This document shows, in pieces, positions 14,880 to 24,894 of a stretch of 64,000 nt of DNA. The stretch is taken from NCBI RefSeq assembly GCF_900100255.1, contig NZ_FMTS01000001.1:186001-250000 (forward strand), written 5' to 3'. The notes under the pieces are model-generated. The model was given only the letters and a program-made list of their open reading frames with translations, was not told the origin of the DNA and did no database searches. This DNA comes from Asticcacaulis taihuensis. GTDB taxonomy: Bacteria > Pseudomonadota > Alphaproteobacteria > Caulobacterales > Caulobacteraceae. The position numbers were made by a program, and so were the translations under genes. Positions within the stretch are counted from its first letter, which is position 1; each line of letters opens with the position of its first letter.

Positions 14880-16958
14880 TTAGTGGACCAGCCAGAAGAC
14901 ATAGGTCAGCAGACCCACGACACCGAGGAACATAGCGAACGCATAGTGATAGACATAACCGGTCTGGGTCTTGACCAGATTCTTGGCCGACTTCAACGCC
15001 GTCCAGGCGGCGCCGTTCGGCCCCAGATTATCGATGATCTTTATATCGAGCACCTTCCAGAAGAAATCGCCCAGGATCTTGGTGAGTTTCACGAAGGTCG
15101 CCTGGTAGACCTCATCGAAATACCACTTGTGATACAGGAAGTTGTAGACCGGGCCATCCTTGGCGGCCATCTGCTTCGGCAGGTTCGGCCGGGCGATATA
15201 GTAGTACCAGGCCAGAAGCATACCGAGCAGGGTCACGGCCAGCGGTGCCAGCTTGACCCACATCTCTTCGATTTCGTGGGCTTCGTGCATGATGTGGTTG
15301 GTCGGGCCGGTAAAGATGGCATGGCCCCAGAACTCTTGAGCGTGCTCACCGATGAAGTACGGCGCGAAGCCGACACCAGCGAAAACCGCACCGACCGCCA
15401 GGAGGCAGATCGGAACCAGCATGACCCACGGACTTTCATGCGGCTTATGATCATGACCATGACCGTGATGATCATCGTGACCGTGGTCATCGTGCGCCGG
15501 CTCGGAGGCATCATGACCATCGATCACTTCATGATGGTGATCATGGCCATGAGCCTCATTGTGCTCCCAATGCTTCTTGCCATGGAAGGTCATGGCGATC
15601 AGACGCCACGAATAGAAGGAGGTCAGCAGAGCGGCAGCGATGCCCATGCAGAAGGCGAACATGCCCTGCGGGGTGTTATGTGCAGCCCAGGCGGACTCGA
15701 TGATGGCGTCCTTCGAGAAGAAGCCGGCGAAACCGAATTGGGTCTCCGGGATGCCAAGGCCGGTGATGGCGATGGTGCCGATGGTCATGACACCGTAGGT
15801 GATCGGCAGATATTTCCACAGACCGCCCATCTTGCGCATGTCCTGCTCGTGGTGCATCCCGTGGATCACCGAACCGGCGCCCAGGAACAGCAGGGCCTTG
15901 AAGAAGGCGTGCGTGAAAAGGTGGAACATGGCGGCCTGATAGGCCCCTACCCCCGCCGCGAAGAACATGTAGCCGAGCTGCGAACAGGTCGAATAGGCGA
16001 TAACGCGCTTGATGTCGTTCTGCGTGAAACCGATCGAAGCGGCGAAGATGGCCGTGATAGCGCCGATATATGCGACGATCATCTTGGCGACCGGGGCGTA
16101 CTCGAACAGCGGTGATAGCAGACACACCATATAGACACCGGCGGTGACCATGGTGGCGGCGTGGATCAGGGCCGAAACCGGCGTCGGACCTTCCATGGCG
16201 TCCGGCAGCCAGGTGTGCAGGAAGAACTGCGCCGACTTGCCCATGGCGCCGATGAACAGCAGGAAGGCGGCAAGGTCGAGCGCCGAGAACGACTGGCCGA
16301 GGAATTCCCAGGTCTGGCCCTGGTGGGCCGCGATCATCGGGAACAGTTCATGGAAGTTGATCGTGCCGAACTGCCAGTAGACCGTCATGATGCCGAGCGC
16401 GAAACCGAAGTCACCGACGCGGTTGACGACGAACGCCTTGATGGCCGCCGAGGAAGCGCTTTCCTTCTGGAACCAGAAGCCGATCAGCAGGTAGGAAGCC
16501 AGGCCGACCCCTTCCCAGCCGAAGAACAACTGCATGAAGTCGGCGGCGGTCACCAGCATCAGCATGGCGAAGGTGAACAGAGACAGATAGGCGAAGAAGC
16601 GCGGGCGCGATGGGTCTTCGCTCATATAGCCCCAGCTATAGAGGTGAACCAGCGAAGACACCGAGGTCACCACGATCAGCATGGTCGATGACAGGGCGTC
16701 TATGCGGATTGACCAGGCCGAATGGAAGGTGCCGATATTGATGAACGGCAGGACGGTGACGGTGAAATCTTCCATCCCTCCCCAGGTGTGCTGGATGAAG
16801 GTGAACCAGCTCAGGGCACAGGCCACGAAGAGCAAACCGGTGGTGATGGCCTGCGACGGGATATTGCCCAGCCAGCGGCCGAAGCCGCCGACAATGGCCG
16901 CGCCGACGATGGGCGCGAATACCGCAAGTGTCACCACAGTGGACATATCGGAAAGCAT
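14880..16958 (-). CDS. nuoL: NADH-quinone oxidoreductase subunit L with a His-rich loop
   Basis: A 692-residue distal antiporter-like subunit with the long C-terminal lateral helix. Family motifs include FFGWEGVGLASYLLIGFWF, MGKSAQFFLHTWLPDAMEGPTPVSALIHAATMVTAG and FTQNDIKRVIAYSTCSQLGYM. Around residues 458-508 lies a loop with about 18 histidines alternating with Asp/Gly (HGHDHHH, HDDHGHDDHHGHGHDH), resembling metal-binding loops of zinc transporters. This loop separates the antiporter core from the C-terminal helices. Start MLSDMSTVV; MSTVV four codons later is possible. Confidence 0.96.
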   Translation of the reverse strand: MLSDMSTVVTLAVFAPIVGAAIVGGFGRWLGNIPSQAITTGLLFVACALSWFTFIQHTWGGMEDFTVTVLPFINIGTFHSAWSIRIDALSSTMLIVVTSVSSLVHLYSWGYMSEDPSRPRFFAYLSLFTFAMLMLVTAADFMQLFFGWEGVGLASYLLIGFWFQKESASSAAIKAFVVNRVGDFGFALGIMTVYWQFGTINFHELFPMIAAHQGQTWEFLGQSFSALDLAAFLLFIGAMGKSAQFFLHTWLPDAMEGPTPVSALIHAATMVTAGVYMVCLLSPLFEYAPVAKMIVAYIGAITAIFAASIGFTQNDIKRVIAYSTCSQLGYMFFAAGVGAYQAAMFHLFTHAFFKALLFLGAGSVIHGMHHEQDMRKMGGLWKYLPITYGVMTIGTIAITGLGIPETQFGFAGFFSKDAIIESAWAAHNTPQGMFAFCMGIAAALLTSFYSWRLIAMTFHGKKHWEHNEAHGHDHHHEVIDGHDASEPAHDDHGHDDHHGHGHDHKPHESPWVMLVPICLLAVGAVFAGVGFAPYFIGEHAQEFWGHAIFTGPTNHIMHEAHEIEEMWVKLAPLAVTLLGMLLAWYYYIARPNLPKQMAAKDGPVYNFLYHKWYFDEVYQATFVKLTKILGDFFWKVLDIKIIDNLGPNGAAWTALKSAKNLVKTQTGYVYHYAFAMFLGVVGLLTYVFWLVH

Positions 16959-16966
16959 GATGCTGC

Positions 16967-17275
16967 TTATCCTTTCATCATGCTGGCGTCATCGACGGCG
17001 ATATCGCCGCGATTACGGAAGAAGGTAACGAGGATGGCGAGACCGACGGCGGCTTCGGCCGCGGCGACGGTCAGGACGAACATGGCCATGATCTGCCCCT
17101 GCACATTATGCAGATACGACGAGAAGGCCACGAAATTGATGTTGGTCGACAGCAGGATCAGCTCTAGCGACATCAGGATGATGATGATGTTGCGGCGATT
17201 GAGGAAAATCCCCAGCACACCGATGGTGAACAGGATAGCCGAAACCGTGAGATAATGGACGAGATCTATAGTCAT
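16967..17275 (-). CDS. nuoK: NADH-quinone oxidoreductase subunit K
   Basis: A 102-residue three-helix membrane subunit. The conserved Glu of the proton path lies in [17 protein letters not shown], and the second Glu in [17 protein letters not shown]. It overlaps the end of nuoJ by 4 bp (ATGA) and precedes nuoL by 8 bp. Confidence 0.96.
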   Translation of the reverse strand: MTIDLVHYLTVSAILFTIGVLGIFLNRRNIIIILMSLELILLSTNINFVAFSSYLHNVQGQIMAMFVLTVAAAEAAVGLAILVTFFRNRGDIAVDDASMMKG

Positions 17276-17886
17276 TCCGAAATACCTTCTCCGGTTTTGA
17301 CAGGCACGATTTCGACCGCATCCTTGCGGCGGCGCGTGACCTGGCTGAAAATATCCTGACGCTTGACGTTCGGGCGAGTACGCAGCGTCAGCACGATGGC
17401 GCCCACCATGGCGACCAGAAGCACAAATCCGGCGGCTTCGAACAGATAGATATAGGTGGAATAGAGCGCGTGGCCGATCATCTTGATGTTCGGTTCGGCG
17501 GCTGTTGCCACCAGAGGCTGATTGCCGGCGGCGGCGCCCTTGGTCGCCACGGCGATGCTGATGGCGACCAGTTCGCCCATCAGCACAAGCCCAACCACAA
17601 GCCCGATCGGCAGGTAATTGGCGAATCCCTGACGCAGTTTCACGAAGTCCACATCCAGCATCATGACGACGAAGAGGAACAGGACGGCCACGGCGCCGAC
17701 ATAGACGACGACCAGTAGCATGGCAAGGAACTCGGCGCCCAGCAGAATGAACAGGCCGGCCGACGAGAAGAAGGCCAGGATGAGGTACAGCACGCTGTGT
17801 ACCGGGTTCTTGGCGGTGATGACCATCAGGCCGGAAGCCAGGGTCACCAGGGCCAGAAGATAAAAGGCGATAGCGATTACAGTCAT
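17272..17886 (-). CDS. nuoJ: NADH-quinone oxidoreductase subunit J
   Basis: A 204-residue membrane subunit with five helices. The TM3 region [20 protein letters not shown] contains the pi-bulge segment important for coupling. The C-terminal tail (about residues 165-204) is hydrophilic and ends VKTGEGISE. It ends by overlapping nuoK. Confidence 0.96.
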   Translation of the reverse strand: MTVIAIAFYLLALVTLASGLMVITAKNPVHSVLYLILAFFSSAGLFILLGAEFLAMLLVVVYVGAVAVLFLFVVMMLDVDFVKLRQGFANYLPIGLVVGLVLMGELVAISIAVATKGAAAGNQPLVATAAEPNIKMIGHALYSTYIYLFEAAGFVLLVAMVGAIVLTLRTRPNVKRQDIFSQVTRRRKDAVEIVPVKTGEGISE

Positions 17887-17901
17887 GTCTCTCTTTGCCT
17901 C

Positions 17902-18393
17902 TTAACGATACGGCGCGTCGAGTTCGAGCGCTTTGGCGATTTCGCGTTCCCAGCGGTCGCCGTTGGCCAGAAGCCGTTGCTTGTCGTACAGGAGTTCTTC
18001 GCGGGTGTCGGTCGAGAATTCAAAATTCGGTCCTTCGACGATGGCGTCGACCGGGCAGGCTTCCTGGCACAGGCCGCAATAGATGCACTTCACCATGTCG
18101 ATGTCGTAGCGAGTGGTGCGGCGGCTGCCGTCGGCGCGTGGTTCGGCCTCGATGGTGATGGCCTGGGCCGGGCAGATGGCTTCGCACAGCTTGCAGGCGA
18201 TGCAGCGTTCTTCGCCGTTTTCATAGCGGCGCAGGGCGTGTTCGCCGCGAAAGCGCGGGCTGAGAGGCCCCTTCTCGAACGGATAGTTGATCGTGGCCTT
18301 GTGCTTGAACATGTATTTCACGGCCAGGCCGGTGGCCCCGACGAAATCGAGAAGCAAGGCGCCCTTAATGCCTGAAACGAGACGGGAAATCAT
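17902..18393 (-). CDS. nuoI: NADH-quinone oxidoreductase subunit I (2x[4Fe-4S])
   Basis: A 163-residue ferredoxin-like subunit carrying clusters N6a and N6b. Two complete CxxCxxCxxxCP motifs are visible, [15 protein letters not shown] and [15 protein letters not shown]. The amphipathic N-terminus ([14 protein letters not shown]) anchors it at the membrane. It starts inside the last codons of nuoH (4-bp overlap). Confidence 0.97.
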   Translation of the reverse strand: MISRLVSGIKGALLLDFVGATGLAVKYMFKHKATINYPFEKGPLSPRFRGEHALRRYENGEERCIACKLCEAICPAQAITIEAEPRADGSRRTTRYDIDMVKCIYCGLCQEACPVDAIVEGPNFEFSTDTREELLYDKQRLLANGDRWEREIAKALELDAPYR

Positions 18394-19466
18394 AAGGCAC
18401 CTCCATATACGCGGTAACCGGCGATAATAATGACAGCAACCAGTGACAGCGGCAGGAAGACCTTCCAGCCCAGGCGCATCAACTGGTCATAGCGATAGCG
18501 CGGCACGATGGCCTTGGCGATGGCGAACATCAGGAACCAGAACACCACCTTGACGATGAAGGTCAGCAGGCTGATCAGGATATACGGCAGGCCGTCGTGT
18601 GCCAGCGGCAGCGGCACTGGGAATTCCCAGCCGCCGAAGAACAGGATCGAGATCATGGCGCACATCAGTACGATGTTGGCATATTCGCCGATCATGAACA
18701 AAAGATACGGCGTCGACGAATATTCGACCTGATAGCCGGCCACCAGTTCCGACTCCGCGTCCGGCAGGTCGAACGGCGGGCGGTTGGTTTCGGCCAGGGC
18801 CGAGATATAGAACATCACCATCATACCGAACATGACCGGCAGCTTGATGATGCCGAGGCCTAGCTGCCCGCCGCCGCCGAAGACGTTCCAGTTCCAGATT
18901 CCGCCGCCTTGGTGGGTGACGATGTCGGACAGGTTCATCGAACCGGTCAGCAGGATGACGGTGACGATGATGAAGCCGATCGAGACTTCATAGGACACCA
19001 TCTGCGCCGCCGAGCGCAGGCCGCCGAGGAAGGGATATTTGGAGTTCGATGCCCAGCCACCCATGATGATGCCGTAGACGCCGAGCGACGAAATGCCGAG
19101 CAGGTACAGTATGCCGACATTGATGTTCATGACCACCCAGCCCGGCGCGAACGGAATGACCGCCCAGGCCAGGAAGGCAATGACGAAGGTCAGTAGCGGC
19201 GCCAGCAGGAAGATCGCCTTGTCGGCGCCGGCCGGAATGATGACTTCCTTGAACAGGAACTTGAAGAAGTCGGCGAAGGACTGCATCAGACCGAACGGCC
19301 CAACGACATTGGGCCCCTTGCGCATCTGCACGCCAGCCCACACCTTGCGGTCGCCCCACAGCAGGAAGGCCAGGGACACCATGACGCCCATGATGACCGC
19401 CAGGGTCTCCCCTACCGTAATAATCGTCCAGCCCCAGCCAGATGCCCAGAAATTATCCATCATCAT
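18390..19466 (-). CDS. nuoH: NADH-quinone oxidoreductase subunit H
   Basis: A 358-residue membrane subunit that forms the quinone chamber with NuoB/D. Signatures are [54 protein letters not shown] (family signature 1) and [25 protein letters not shown] (signature 2). Eight hydrophobic segments are visible. It is 7 bp after nuoG. Confidence 0.97.
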   Translation of the reverse strand: MMMDNFWASGWGWTIITVGETLAVIMGVMVSLAFLLWGDRKVWAGVQMRKGPNVVGPFGLMQSFADFFKFLFKEVIIPAGADKAIFLLAPLLTFVIAFLAWAVIPFAPGWVVMNINVGILYLLGISSLGVYGIIMGGWASNSKYPFLGGLRSAAQMVSYEVSIGFIIVTVILLTGSMNLSDIVTHQGGGIWNWNVFGGGGQLGLGIIKLPVMFGMMVMFYISALAETNRPPFDLPDAESELVAGYQVEYSSTPYLLFMIGEYANIVLMCAMISILFFGGWEFPVPLPLAHDGLPYILISLLTFIVKVVFWFLMFAIAKAIVPRYRYDQLMRLGWKVFLPLSLVAVIIIAGYRVYGGAL

Positions 19467-19473
19467 ATAGTCC

Positions 19474-21534
19474 TTACTCAGCCGCCACGCTCAGCGGCGC
19501 CTTGCGGGCCGCGGAACATTCCGCCATGGCCACGGAGGCGCGGGCGATGGGGTTGGTCAGATAAAAATCGGTAATGTGCGAAACGAACGGACGGTCGCTG
19601 ATTTCGCCCTTCGCGCCGATCGCTTTCACATCGAAAGCCTTCGGTGCCGGGCGGACATCGATGCGACCAAAGACCGGATGATCGGTTATCAGCTTTTCAC
19701 GCAGGGCGTTCAGATTGTCATACGGCAGGGTGTGCCCGACATAACCCGACAGCGCACGAATAATCGCCCAGTCTTCCTTAGCCTCCCCCTTCGGGAAGAC
19801 GCAGCGCTCAGCGATCTGCACGCGGCCTTCCAGATTGGTATAGATGCCTGACTTCTCTGTATAGGCGGCGCCCGGCAGGATGACATCGGCGGCCGCGGCC
19901 CCGGCGTCGCCATGTGAGCCAATATAGACGACGAAGGTCTTGTCGAGATTGCGCGTGTCGATTTCATCGGCGCCCAGCAGGACCAGCAGGTCGACCCCGC
20001 CGTTCAGCATGGCCGTCGCGTCCTGGGCCTCGCCCACCGGCACGAAGCCGAGATCCAGGCCGGCGACACGCGAGGCGGCGGTATGAACGATGTTGAAACC
20101 ATTCCAGCCGTCCTTCACCACATCATAATCGTCGGCGATGATGGCGATTTCCTTGAGGATGGCCGCACCATCAGCCCCCGAAAGCACATTGGTGCCCACC
20201 AGAATGGCCGGCTTCTGGGCGTTTTTCAGCACATCGCGGAAGGCGTGCTTCTTGAGGTCTTTCAGCGCCTTCGGACCGGCGCCGATATGGGCATAGTCAT
20301 AGGTCAGGTCGACCGGCTGGCCGATCACAGCTACCTGCACCTTGCCCTTGAGCCACGACTTGCGGATACGGGCATTGATCAGGGAGGCTTCGGCGCGCAG
20401 GTCGGTGCCGATCAGCAGGATCGCGTCGGCCTCTTCCAAGCCGGCGATGCCGGTATTGAACAGCCAGGATTCGCGCGGCGTCGATTGCGTCACTGGACCG
20501 ATCTTGGCGCCTTCCTGACGGCAGTCGAGATTAGTGACACCCAGGCCGTAGAACAGGTCTTTCGTCGCCTTCATGGCCTCGGCATCGATCAGATCACCGG
20601 CGATGACGCCGATCCTGGAGGTGTCAGTCGCTTTTATTTTGCCAGCGACTGTTGAAAGCGCTTCATCCCACGACACGGCAACCAGCTTGCCGCCCTTGCG
20701 CACAAAGGGCTTGTCAAGGCGCTGGCGCGACAGACCATCGACCGCATAGCGCGATTTGTCGGTCAGCCACTCCTCGTTGATCTCTTCCTTGAGACGCGGC
20801 AGGGCGCGCAGAACGGCCGGACCACGGTTGTCGATGCGGATATGGGCGCCCAGGGCGTCATGCACGTCGATGGTCTCGGTCTTGGTCAGTTCCCACGGAC
20901 GGTAGTTGAACGACCATGGGCGGTGCGTCAGGGCGCCGACCGGACACAGGTCATTGACATTGCCGGACAGTTCCGATGACACCGACTGTTCGAGATAGGA
21001 GGTGATCTCGGCGTTTTCACCACGCGAAATCATGCCCATCTCGGTGACACCGGCCACTTCCGTGGTGAAACGGACGCAGCGCGTGCACTGGATACAGCGC
21101 GTCATGAAGGTCTTGATCGTTGGACCGAGGTTCTTTTCCTCGACGGCGCGCTTGTTTTCATCGTAGCGCGAAGATCCCTTGCCATATGCAACTGACTGGT
21201 CCTGCAGGTCGCATTCGCCGCCCTGGTCGCAGATCGGGCAATCGAGCGGGTGATTGATCAGCAGGAACTCCATCACGCCTTCGCGGGCCTTCTTGACCAT
21301 CGGCGTATTGGTGAAAATTTCCTGACCTTCGGCCGCCGGCAGGGCGCACGACGCCTGCGGCTTCGGCGGTCCCGGCTTGACCTCGACGAGGCACATGCGG
21401 CAGTTGCCGGCGATCGACAGGCGCTCGTGATAGCAGAAACGGGGAATTTCCTCGCCCGCCAGTTCCGCCACCTGCAGCACGGTCATGCCGGGGTCGAACT
21501 CGACCTCCACACCATTGACTTTTGCCTTAGCCAT
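19474..21534 (-). CDS. nuoG: NADH-quinone oxidoreductase subunit G
   Basis: The 686-residue large Fe-S subunit of the peripheral arm. An N-terminal 2Fe-2S domain ([20 protein letters not shown]) is followed by the His-Cys cluster motif [15 protein letters not shown] and a 4Fe-4S motif [11 protein letters not shown] molybdopterin-oxidoreductase-like C-terminal domain follows ([15 protein letters not shown] onward). Length is typical of alphaproteobacterial and mitochondrial 75-kDa subunits and shorter than E. coli NuoG. A non-nuo gene separates it from nuoF. Confidence 0.97.
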   Translation of the reverse strand: MAKAKVNGVEVEFDPGMTVLQVAELAGEEIPRFCYHERLSIAGNCRMCLVEVKPGPPKPQASCALPAAEGQEIFTNTPMVKKAREGVMEFLLINHPLDCPICDQGGECDLQDQSVAYGKGSSRYDENKRAVEEKNLGPTIKTFMTRCIQCTRCVRFTTEVAGVTEMGMISRGENAEITSYLEQSVSSELSGNVNDLCPVGALTHRPWSFNYRPWELTKTETIDVHDALGAHIRIDNRGPAVLRALPRLKEEINEEWLTDKSRYAVDGLSRQRLDKPFVRKGGKLVAVSWDEALSTVAGKIKATDTSRIGVIAGDLIDAEAMKATKDLFYGLGVTNLDCRQEGAKIGPVTQSTPRESWLFNTGIAGLEEADAILLIGTDLRAEASLINARIRKSWLKGKVQVAVIGQPVDLTYDYAHIGAGPKALKDLKKHAFRDVLKNAQKPAILVGTNVLSGADGAAILKEIAIIADDYDVVKDGWNGFNIVHTAASRVAGLDLGFVPVGEAQDATAMLNGGVDLLVLLGADEIDTRNLDKTFVVYIGSHGDAGAAAADVILPGAAYTEKSGIYTNLEGRVQIAERCVFPKGEAKEDWAIIRALSGYVGHTLPYDNLNALREKLITDHPVFGRIDVRPAPKAFDVKAIGAKGEISDRPFVSHITDFYLTNPIARASVAMAECSAARKAPLSVAAE

Positions 21535-21586
21535 GCCTGTTATACCTCAACAATTGATAATAAATCACGGAATTTAATCAGGTTCT

Positions 21587-22024
21587 TTAGAACCATGACT
21601 TGTTGCCCGCGACATAGTCTTCGTAAAAACTCTGGTCGGATTTGACCAGATAGATGATGGTCTCGATAAAGGCGACCAGCCCCATGATGAGCGGCGGGAT
21701 ACCGATCAGGATCCACCCGATCGTGCCGCACACCAACATGATGATCCCGGCGGTCGTCTTGCCGAGATAGAACTTATGCACCCCGAACATGCCGAGGAAG
21801 AAGGCCAGAAGCGCCGCCACATACTTGTTGCGCTCGCCCATCGCCGTCATGATGACATAGATGCTGACCGCCGTGTCGCCCGACGCCTCGAAATCGACCG
21901 TGGAGCCGGCCGGGACAAAGACCGTATCGCCCATCAGATCGCTGACGCTGAAGGTGTAGCGCTTGCCGTCATCACCGCTGATGAGGCCCGTCGATCCGTT
22001 GAATGAGAGTACCTTGCCCCGCAT
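21587..22024 (-). CDS. Cold-shock-like/OB domain fused to a TM2 membrane domain
   Basis: 145 residues. The N-terminus (MRGKVLSFNGSTGLISGDDG, then YTFSVSDLMG) resembles a cold-shock/OB-fold strand pattern, but the RNA-binding aromatic motif is not fully conserved. Residues about 68-130 form a TM2 (NINE) domain: KYVAALLAFFLGMFGVHKFYLGKTTAGIIML with two helices and the GxHxFYLG motif. It sits between nuoF (6 bp) and nuoG (about 52 bp) in the same direction, so it is co-transcribed with complex I. No complex I role is established from the sequence. Confidence 0.8.
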   Translation of the reverse strand: MRGKVLSFNGSTGLISGDDGKRYTFSVSDLMGDTVFVPAGSTVDFEASGDTAVSIYVIMTAMGERNKYVAALLAFFLGMFGVHKFYLGKTTAGIIMLVCGTIGWILIGIPPLIMGLVAFIETIIYLVKSDQSFYEDYVAGNKSWF

Positions 22025-22030
22025 AAGCCC

Positions 22031-23344
22031 CTACTCCGCTGCCATCGTATGGCCGGCAAAATTGCTCTTGCGCGACCGGTAAAGCGCGATGCGTTCCTCG
22101 ATTTCCGGACGGAAGTGGCGGATCAGGCCCTGGATCGGCCAGGCCGCCGCGTCACCGAGGGCGCAGATGGTATGGCCTTCGATCTGGGTGGTCACTTCCA
22201 GCAGGGTGTCGATTTCCGACGGATCGGCATCGCCCTTCACCATGCGCTCCATGACGCGCCACATCCAGCCGGTGCCTTCGCGGCACGGCGTACACTGGCC
22301 GCAGGATTCGTGCTTGTAGAAATAGCTCAGGCGGGCAATGGCGCGGATCAGGTCGGTCGACTTGTCCATAACAATGACCGCCGCCGTCCCTAAGCCCGAC
22401 TTCAGGTTGCGCAGGGTGTCGAAATCCATCGGCAGGTTTTCACACTGCTCGGCCGTGATCATCGGCACCGAAGACCCGCCGGGGATGACGGCCTTCAGGT
22501 TGTCCCAGCCGCCACGAATGCCGCCGCAGTGATCCTCGATCAACTGGCGGAATGGGATCGACATGGCCTCTTCGATATTGCAAGGCTTGTTGACGTGGCC
22601 GGAGACACAGAACAGCTTGGTGCCGGTATTATTCGGCGCCCCGAACGAGGCAAACCAGGCCGCGCCACGGCGCAGGATGGTGCCGACCACGGCGATCGAT
22701 TCGACGTTGTTGACGGTCGTCGGGCAGCCATAAAGACCGGAACCGGCCGGGAACGGCGGCTTCAGGCGCGGCTGGCCCTTCTTGCCTTCCAGCGATTCCA
22801 GCAGGGCCGTTTCCTCGCCGCAGATATAGGCGCCGGCGCCATGGTGGATATAGACGTCGAAATCCCAGCCATGGATGTTGTTCTTGCCGATCAGCTTCGC
22901 CTCGTAAGCCTGCTTCACGGCGGCTTCCATGCGCTCGCGTTCCTGCACATATTCACCGCGCAGGTAGATGTAACAGGCATGGGCCTGCATGGCGAAGGAA
23001 GCGATCAGGCAGCCTTCGATCAGCAGGTGCGGATCATGGCGCATGATCTCGCGGTCCTTGCAGGTGCCGGGCTCGGATTCGTCGGCATTAACCACCAGGT
23101 AATGCGGGCGATCCTTGACTTCCTTCGGCATGAAGGACCACTTCAGGCCGGTTGAGAAACCGGCGCCACCGCGGCCACGCAGGCCGGAATTCTTGACATT
23201 GGTGATGATCCACTCAGCGCCATACGAAAGAATATCCTTGGTCGCGTTCCAGCAGCCGCGCTGCTTTGCGCCCTCCAGGCCCCAGTCATGGAAACCGTAG
23301 AGATTGGTGAAAATGCGGTCTTTATCTTCGAGAATGCCAACCAT
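22031..23344 (-). CDS. nuoF: NADH-quinone oxidoreductase subunit F
   Basis: The 437-residue NADH-binding flavoprotein subunit. The NADH-binding loop [19 protein letters not shown]-site residues ([15 protein letters not shown]), [15 protein letters not shown] and the 4Fe-4S motif [12 protein letters not shown] are all present. It starts 2 bp after nuoE ends. Confidence 0.97.
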   Translation of the reverse strand: MVGILEDKDRIFTNLYGFHDWGLEGAKQRGCWNATKDILSYGAEWIITNVKNSGLRGRGGAGFSTGLKWSFMPKEVKDRPHYLVVNADESEPGTCKDREIMRHDPHLLIEGCLIASFAMQAHACYIYLRGEYVQERERMEAAVKQAYEAKLIGKNNIHGWDFDVYIHHGAGAYICGEETALLESLEGKKGQPRLKPPFPAGSGLYGCPTTVNNVESIAVVGTILRRGAAWFASFGAPNNTGTKLFCVSGHVNKPCNIEEAMSIPFRQLIEDHCGGIRGGWDNLKAVIPGGSSVPMITAEQCENLPMDFDTLRNLKSGLGTAAVIVMDKSTDLIRAIARLSYFYKHESCGQCTPCREGTGWMWRVMERMVKGDADPSEIDTLLEVTTQIEGHTICALGDAAAWPIQGLIRHFRPEIEERIALYRSRKSNFAGHTMAAE

Positions 23345-23346
23345 GA

Positions 23347-24027
23347 TTACGCTTTCACCTCAGGTTTGGGCGCTTCTGTACCGGGCGCATTCGGAATCTT
23401 GATCTTCTTCGCGGCCGAGCCGTCATAAAGCTTTGGATCGGTAAGCGACGTCACGCCGCCCAGCGGTTCGGACGTGTGGCGGCCGTTATAGGGGCCCGGC
23501 TTCGGCGATTTACCGGCGGCAAAATCGTCGATGATCTGGGCCAGGTTTTCAGGCGTCAGGTCTTCGTAATAGTAGTCGTTGATCTGGGCCATCGGGGCAT
23601 TGCAGCAGGCACCCAGGCACTCGACTTCCTGCCAGGTGAACTTGCCGTCGGCCGACAGCTTGTCCTTGGGTCCGATCTTGTCCTTGCACACCTTGATCAG
23701 GGCGTCGGAGCCACGCAGCATACAGGGCGTGGTACCGCAAACCTGGATCAGGGCGGCCGAACCGACCGGCTCCAACATGAACATGGTGTAGAAGGTAGCG
23801 ACTTCGAAGACGCGGATCTGCGGCATCCCCAGCAGCTTGGCAATGGCGGTGATGGCGGGTTCGGAAACCCAGCCTTCCTGCTTCTGCACCAGCCACAGAA
23901 TCGGGATCACCGCGCTCTGGCGGCGGCTTTCAGGATATTTGGCAATCCACCAGTTGGCCTTTTCCAGCGTTTCCGCTGAGAAGGTGAAACTGGCCGGTTG
24001 CTCCTTGGCGAGACGACGAACGGACAT
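23347..24027 (-). CDS. nuoE: NADH-quinone oxidoreductase subunit E
   Basis: A 226-residue thioredoxin-fold subunit holding the N1a 2Fe-2S cluster. The four ligands are seen as [11 protein letters not shown] and [10 protein letters not shown] roughly 45-residue C-terminal extension rich in Pro, Lys and Ala (after [14 protein letters not shown]) is absent from E. coli NuoE and recalls the mitochondrial 24-kDa subunit. It lies downstream of the two small membrane-protein genes. Confidence 0.96.
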   Translation of the reverse strand: MSVRRLAKEQPASFTFSAETLEKANWWIAKYPESRRQSAVIPILWLVQKQEGWVSEPAITAIAKLLGMPQIRVFEVATFYTMFMLEPVGSAALIQVCGTTPCMLRGSDALIKVCKDKIGPKDKLSADGKFTWQEVECLGACCNAPMAQINDYYYEDLTPENLAQIIDDFAAGKSPKPGPYNGRHTSEPLGGVTSLTDPKLYDGSAAKKIKIPNAPGTEAPKPEVKA

Positions 24028-24112
24028 CAGGCCCCTCTACACGAATAAACAGGCAGCGCTTTACACCCGCAGCCCAGGAATGACAGTTTAATTTTTAACG
24101 GTTTCACAGAAA

Positions 24113-24538
24113 TCACTGCGTCACCCCATCAGCGACGGCACGGGCCTTTGCGCGGGCGCCATCAATACGCGCGCCGATCTCCCTGATGTGCGGCAGGAAC
24201 CGCGCCAGCCGGCGGAAAACAAACACGGACAGATAGAGCGCGTACAGATACGGCGACGAGGTGAGTTCCGGGTGGAAACGGTAGATGTAGTAGCGGATCG
24301 CCACCATCACGACAGCGAATGGCAACCAGATCGAACCGTACCGGATCACTTCGTCACGCAGGAAACCCGACGAGCCGCCTGGATGATAAGGCCAGGCACT
24401 CTTGCTCATCAGCCAGCGCACCAGGATGACGGCCGATATGATCACCACCACGAACAGCAGCGGGAAAAACGCCCACATGGCCGGATGGGCGTGGAAAAGA
24501 GCGGCTTGCTGAGCCTGTTGTGCGGCGTATGCGTTCAT
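24113..24538 (-). CDS. Small membrane protein embedded in the nuo operon (WPYHPGG paralogue 1)
   Basis: 141 residues with a first helix (FFPLLFVVVIISAVILVRWLM), then KSAWPYHPGGSSGF, further hydrophobic segments and a basic C-terminal tail. It shares the WPYHPGG motif and an (H/R)PEL segment with the next gene upstream, so the two look like paralogues. Its start overlaps the upstream gene's stop by 4 bp (ATGA). I know no assigned function. Position between nuoD and nuoE suggests a link to complex I assembly or membrane organisation, but that is inference only. Confidence 0.75.
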   Translation of the reverse strand: MNAYAAQQAQQAALFHAHPAMWAFFPLLFVVVIISAVILVRWLMSKSAWPYHPGGSSGFLRDEVIRYGSIWLPFAVVMVAIRYYIYRFHPELTSSPYLYALYLSVFVFRRLARFLPHIREIGARIDGARAKARAVADGVTQ

Positions 24539-24894
24539 TTCTGCATGGCCTCATAACGAGCGTTACGCGCCGCGCGCACACGGTTTTGCGCCGCCGCAAC
24601 CATGGGCAGCCGGCGGGCGCCCAGCAAACCGACCACCGCGATCCCCAGAAGGACAAAGCGGGCCGTATCGCTTTCCAGTTCGGGCCTGAACTGGACAAGC
24701 AGCGTAAACCCCAGGACGCAAACCAGCATGGGGATGACCGGCAGGAACAGATAAAGGAGCATGTCCATGACATATCCTCTGGCGCCACCGGGATGGTAGG
24801 GCCAGCTTGGACGCGACATGAACAGGCTCAAGGCCAGCATGGCGACCAGCAATCCTGCGGCGATCAGTACGCCGGTCAGCGGGGCATCGCTCAT
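24535..24894 (-). CDS. Small membrane protein embedded in the nuo operon (WPYHPGG paralogue 2)
   Basis: 119 residues from the ATG at 24894, which overlaps the nuoD stop by 4 bp. A longer frame reaches 25020 but lies inside nuoD, and the overlap start is the natural one. It has three hydrophobic stretches ([52 protein letters not shown]), the motif [13 protein letters not shown] after the first helix, and FRPELES after the second. The C-terminus is basic. It is related to the gene at 24113. Confidence 0.78.
   Translation of the reverse strand: MSDAPLTGVLIAAGLLVAMLALSLFMSRPSWPYHPGGARGYVMDMLLYLFLPVIPMLVCVLGFTLLVQFRPELESDTARFVLLGIAVVGLLGARRLPMVAAAQNRVRAARNARYEAMQK

Noticed and set aside
14154-16115. 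653-residue plus-strand frame opposite nuoL/nuoM
   Set aside because: It is a shadow of the antisense strand (low-complexity charged protein) over two certain membrane-protein genes.
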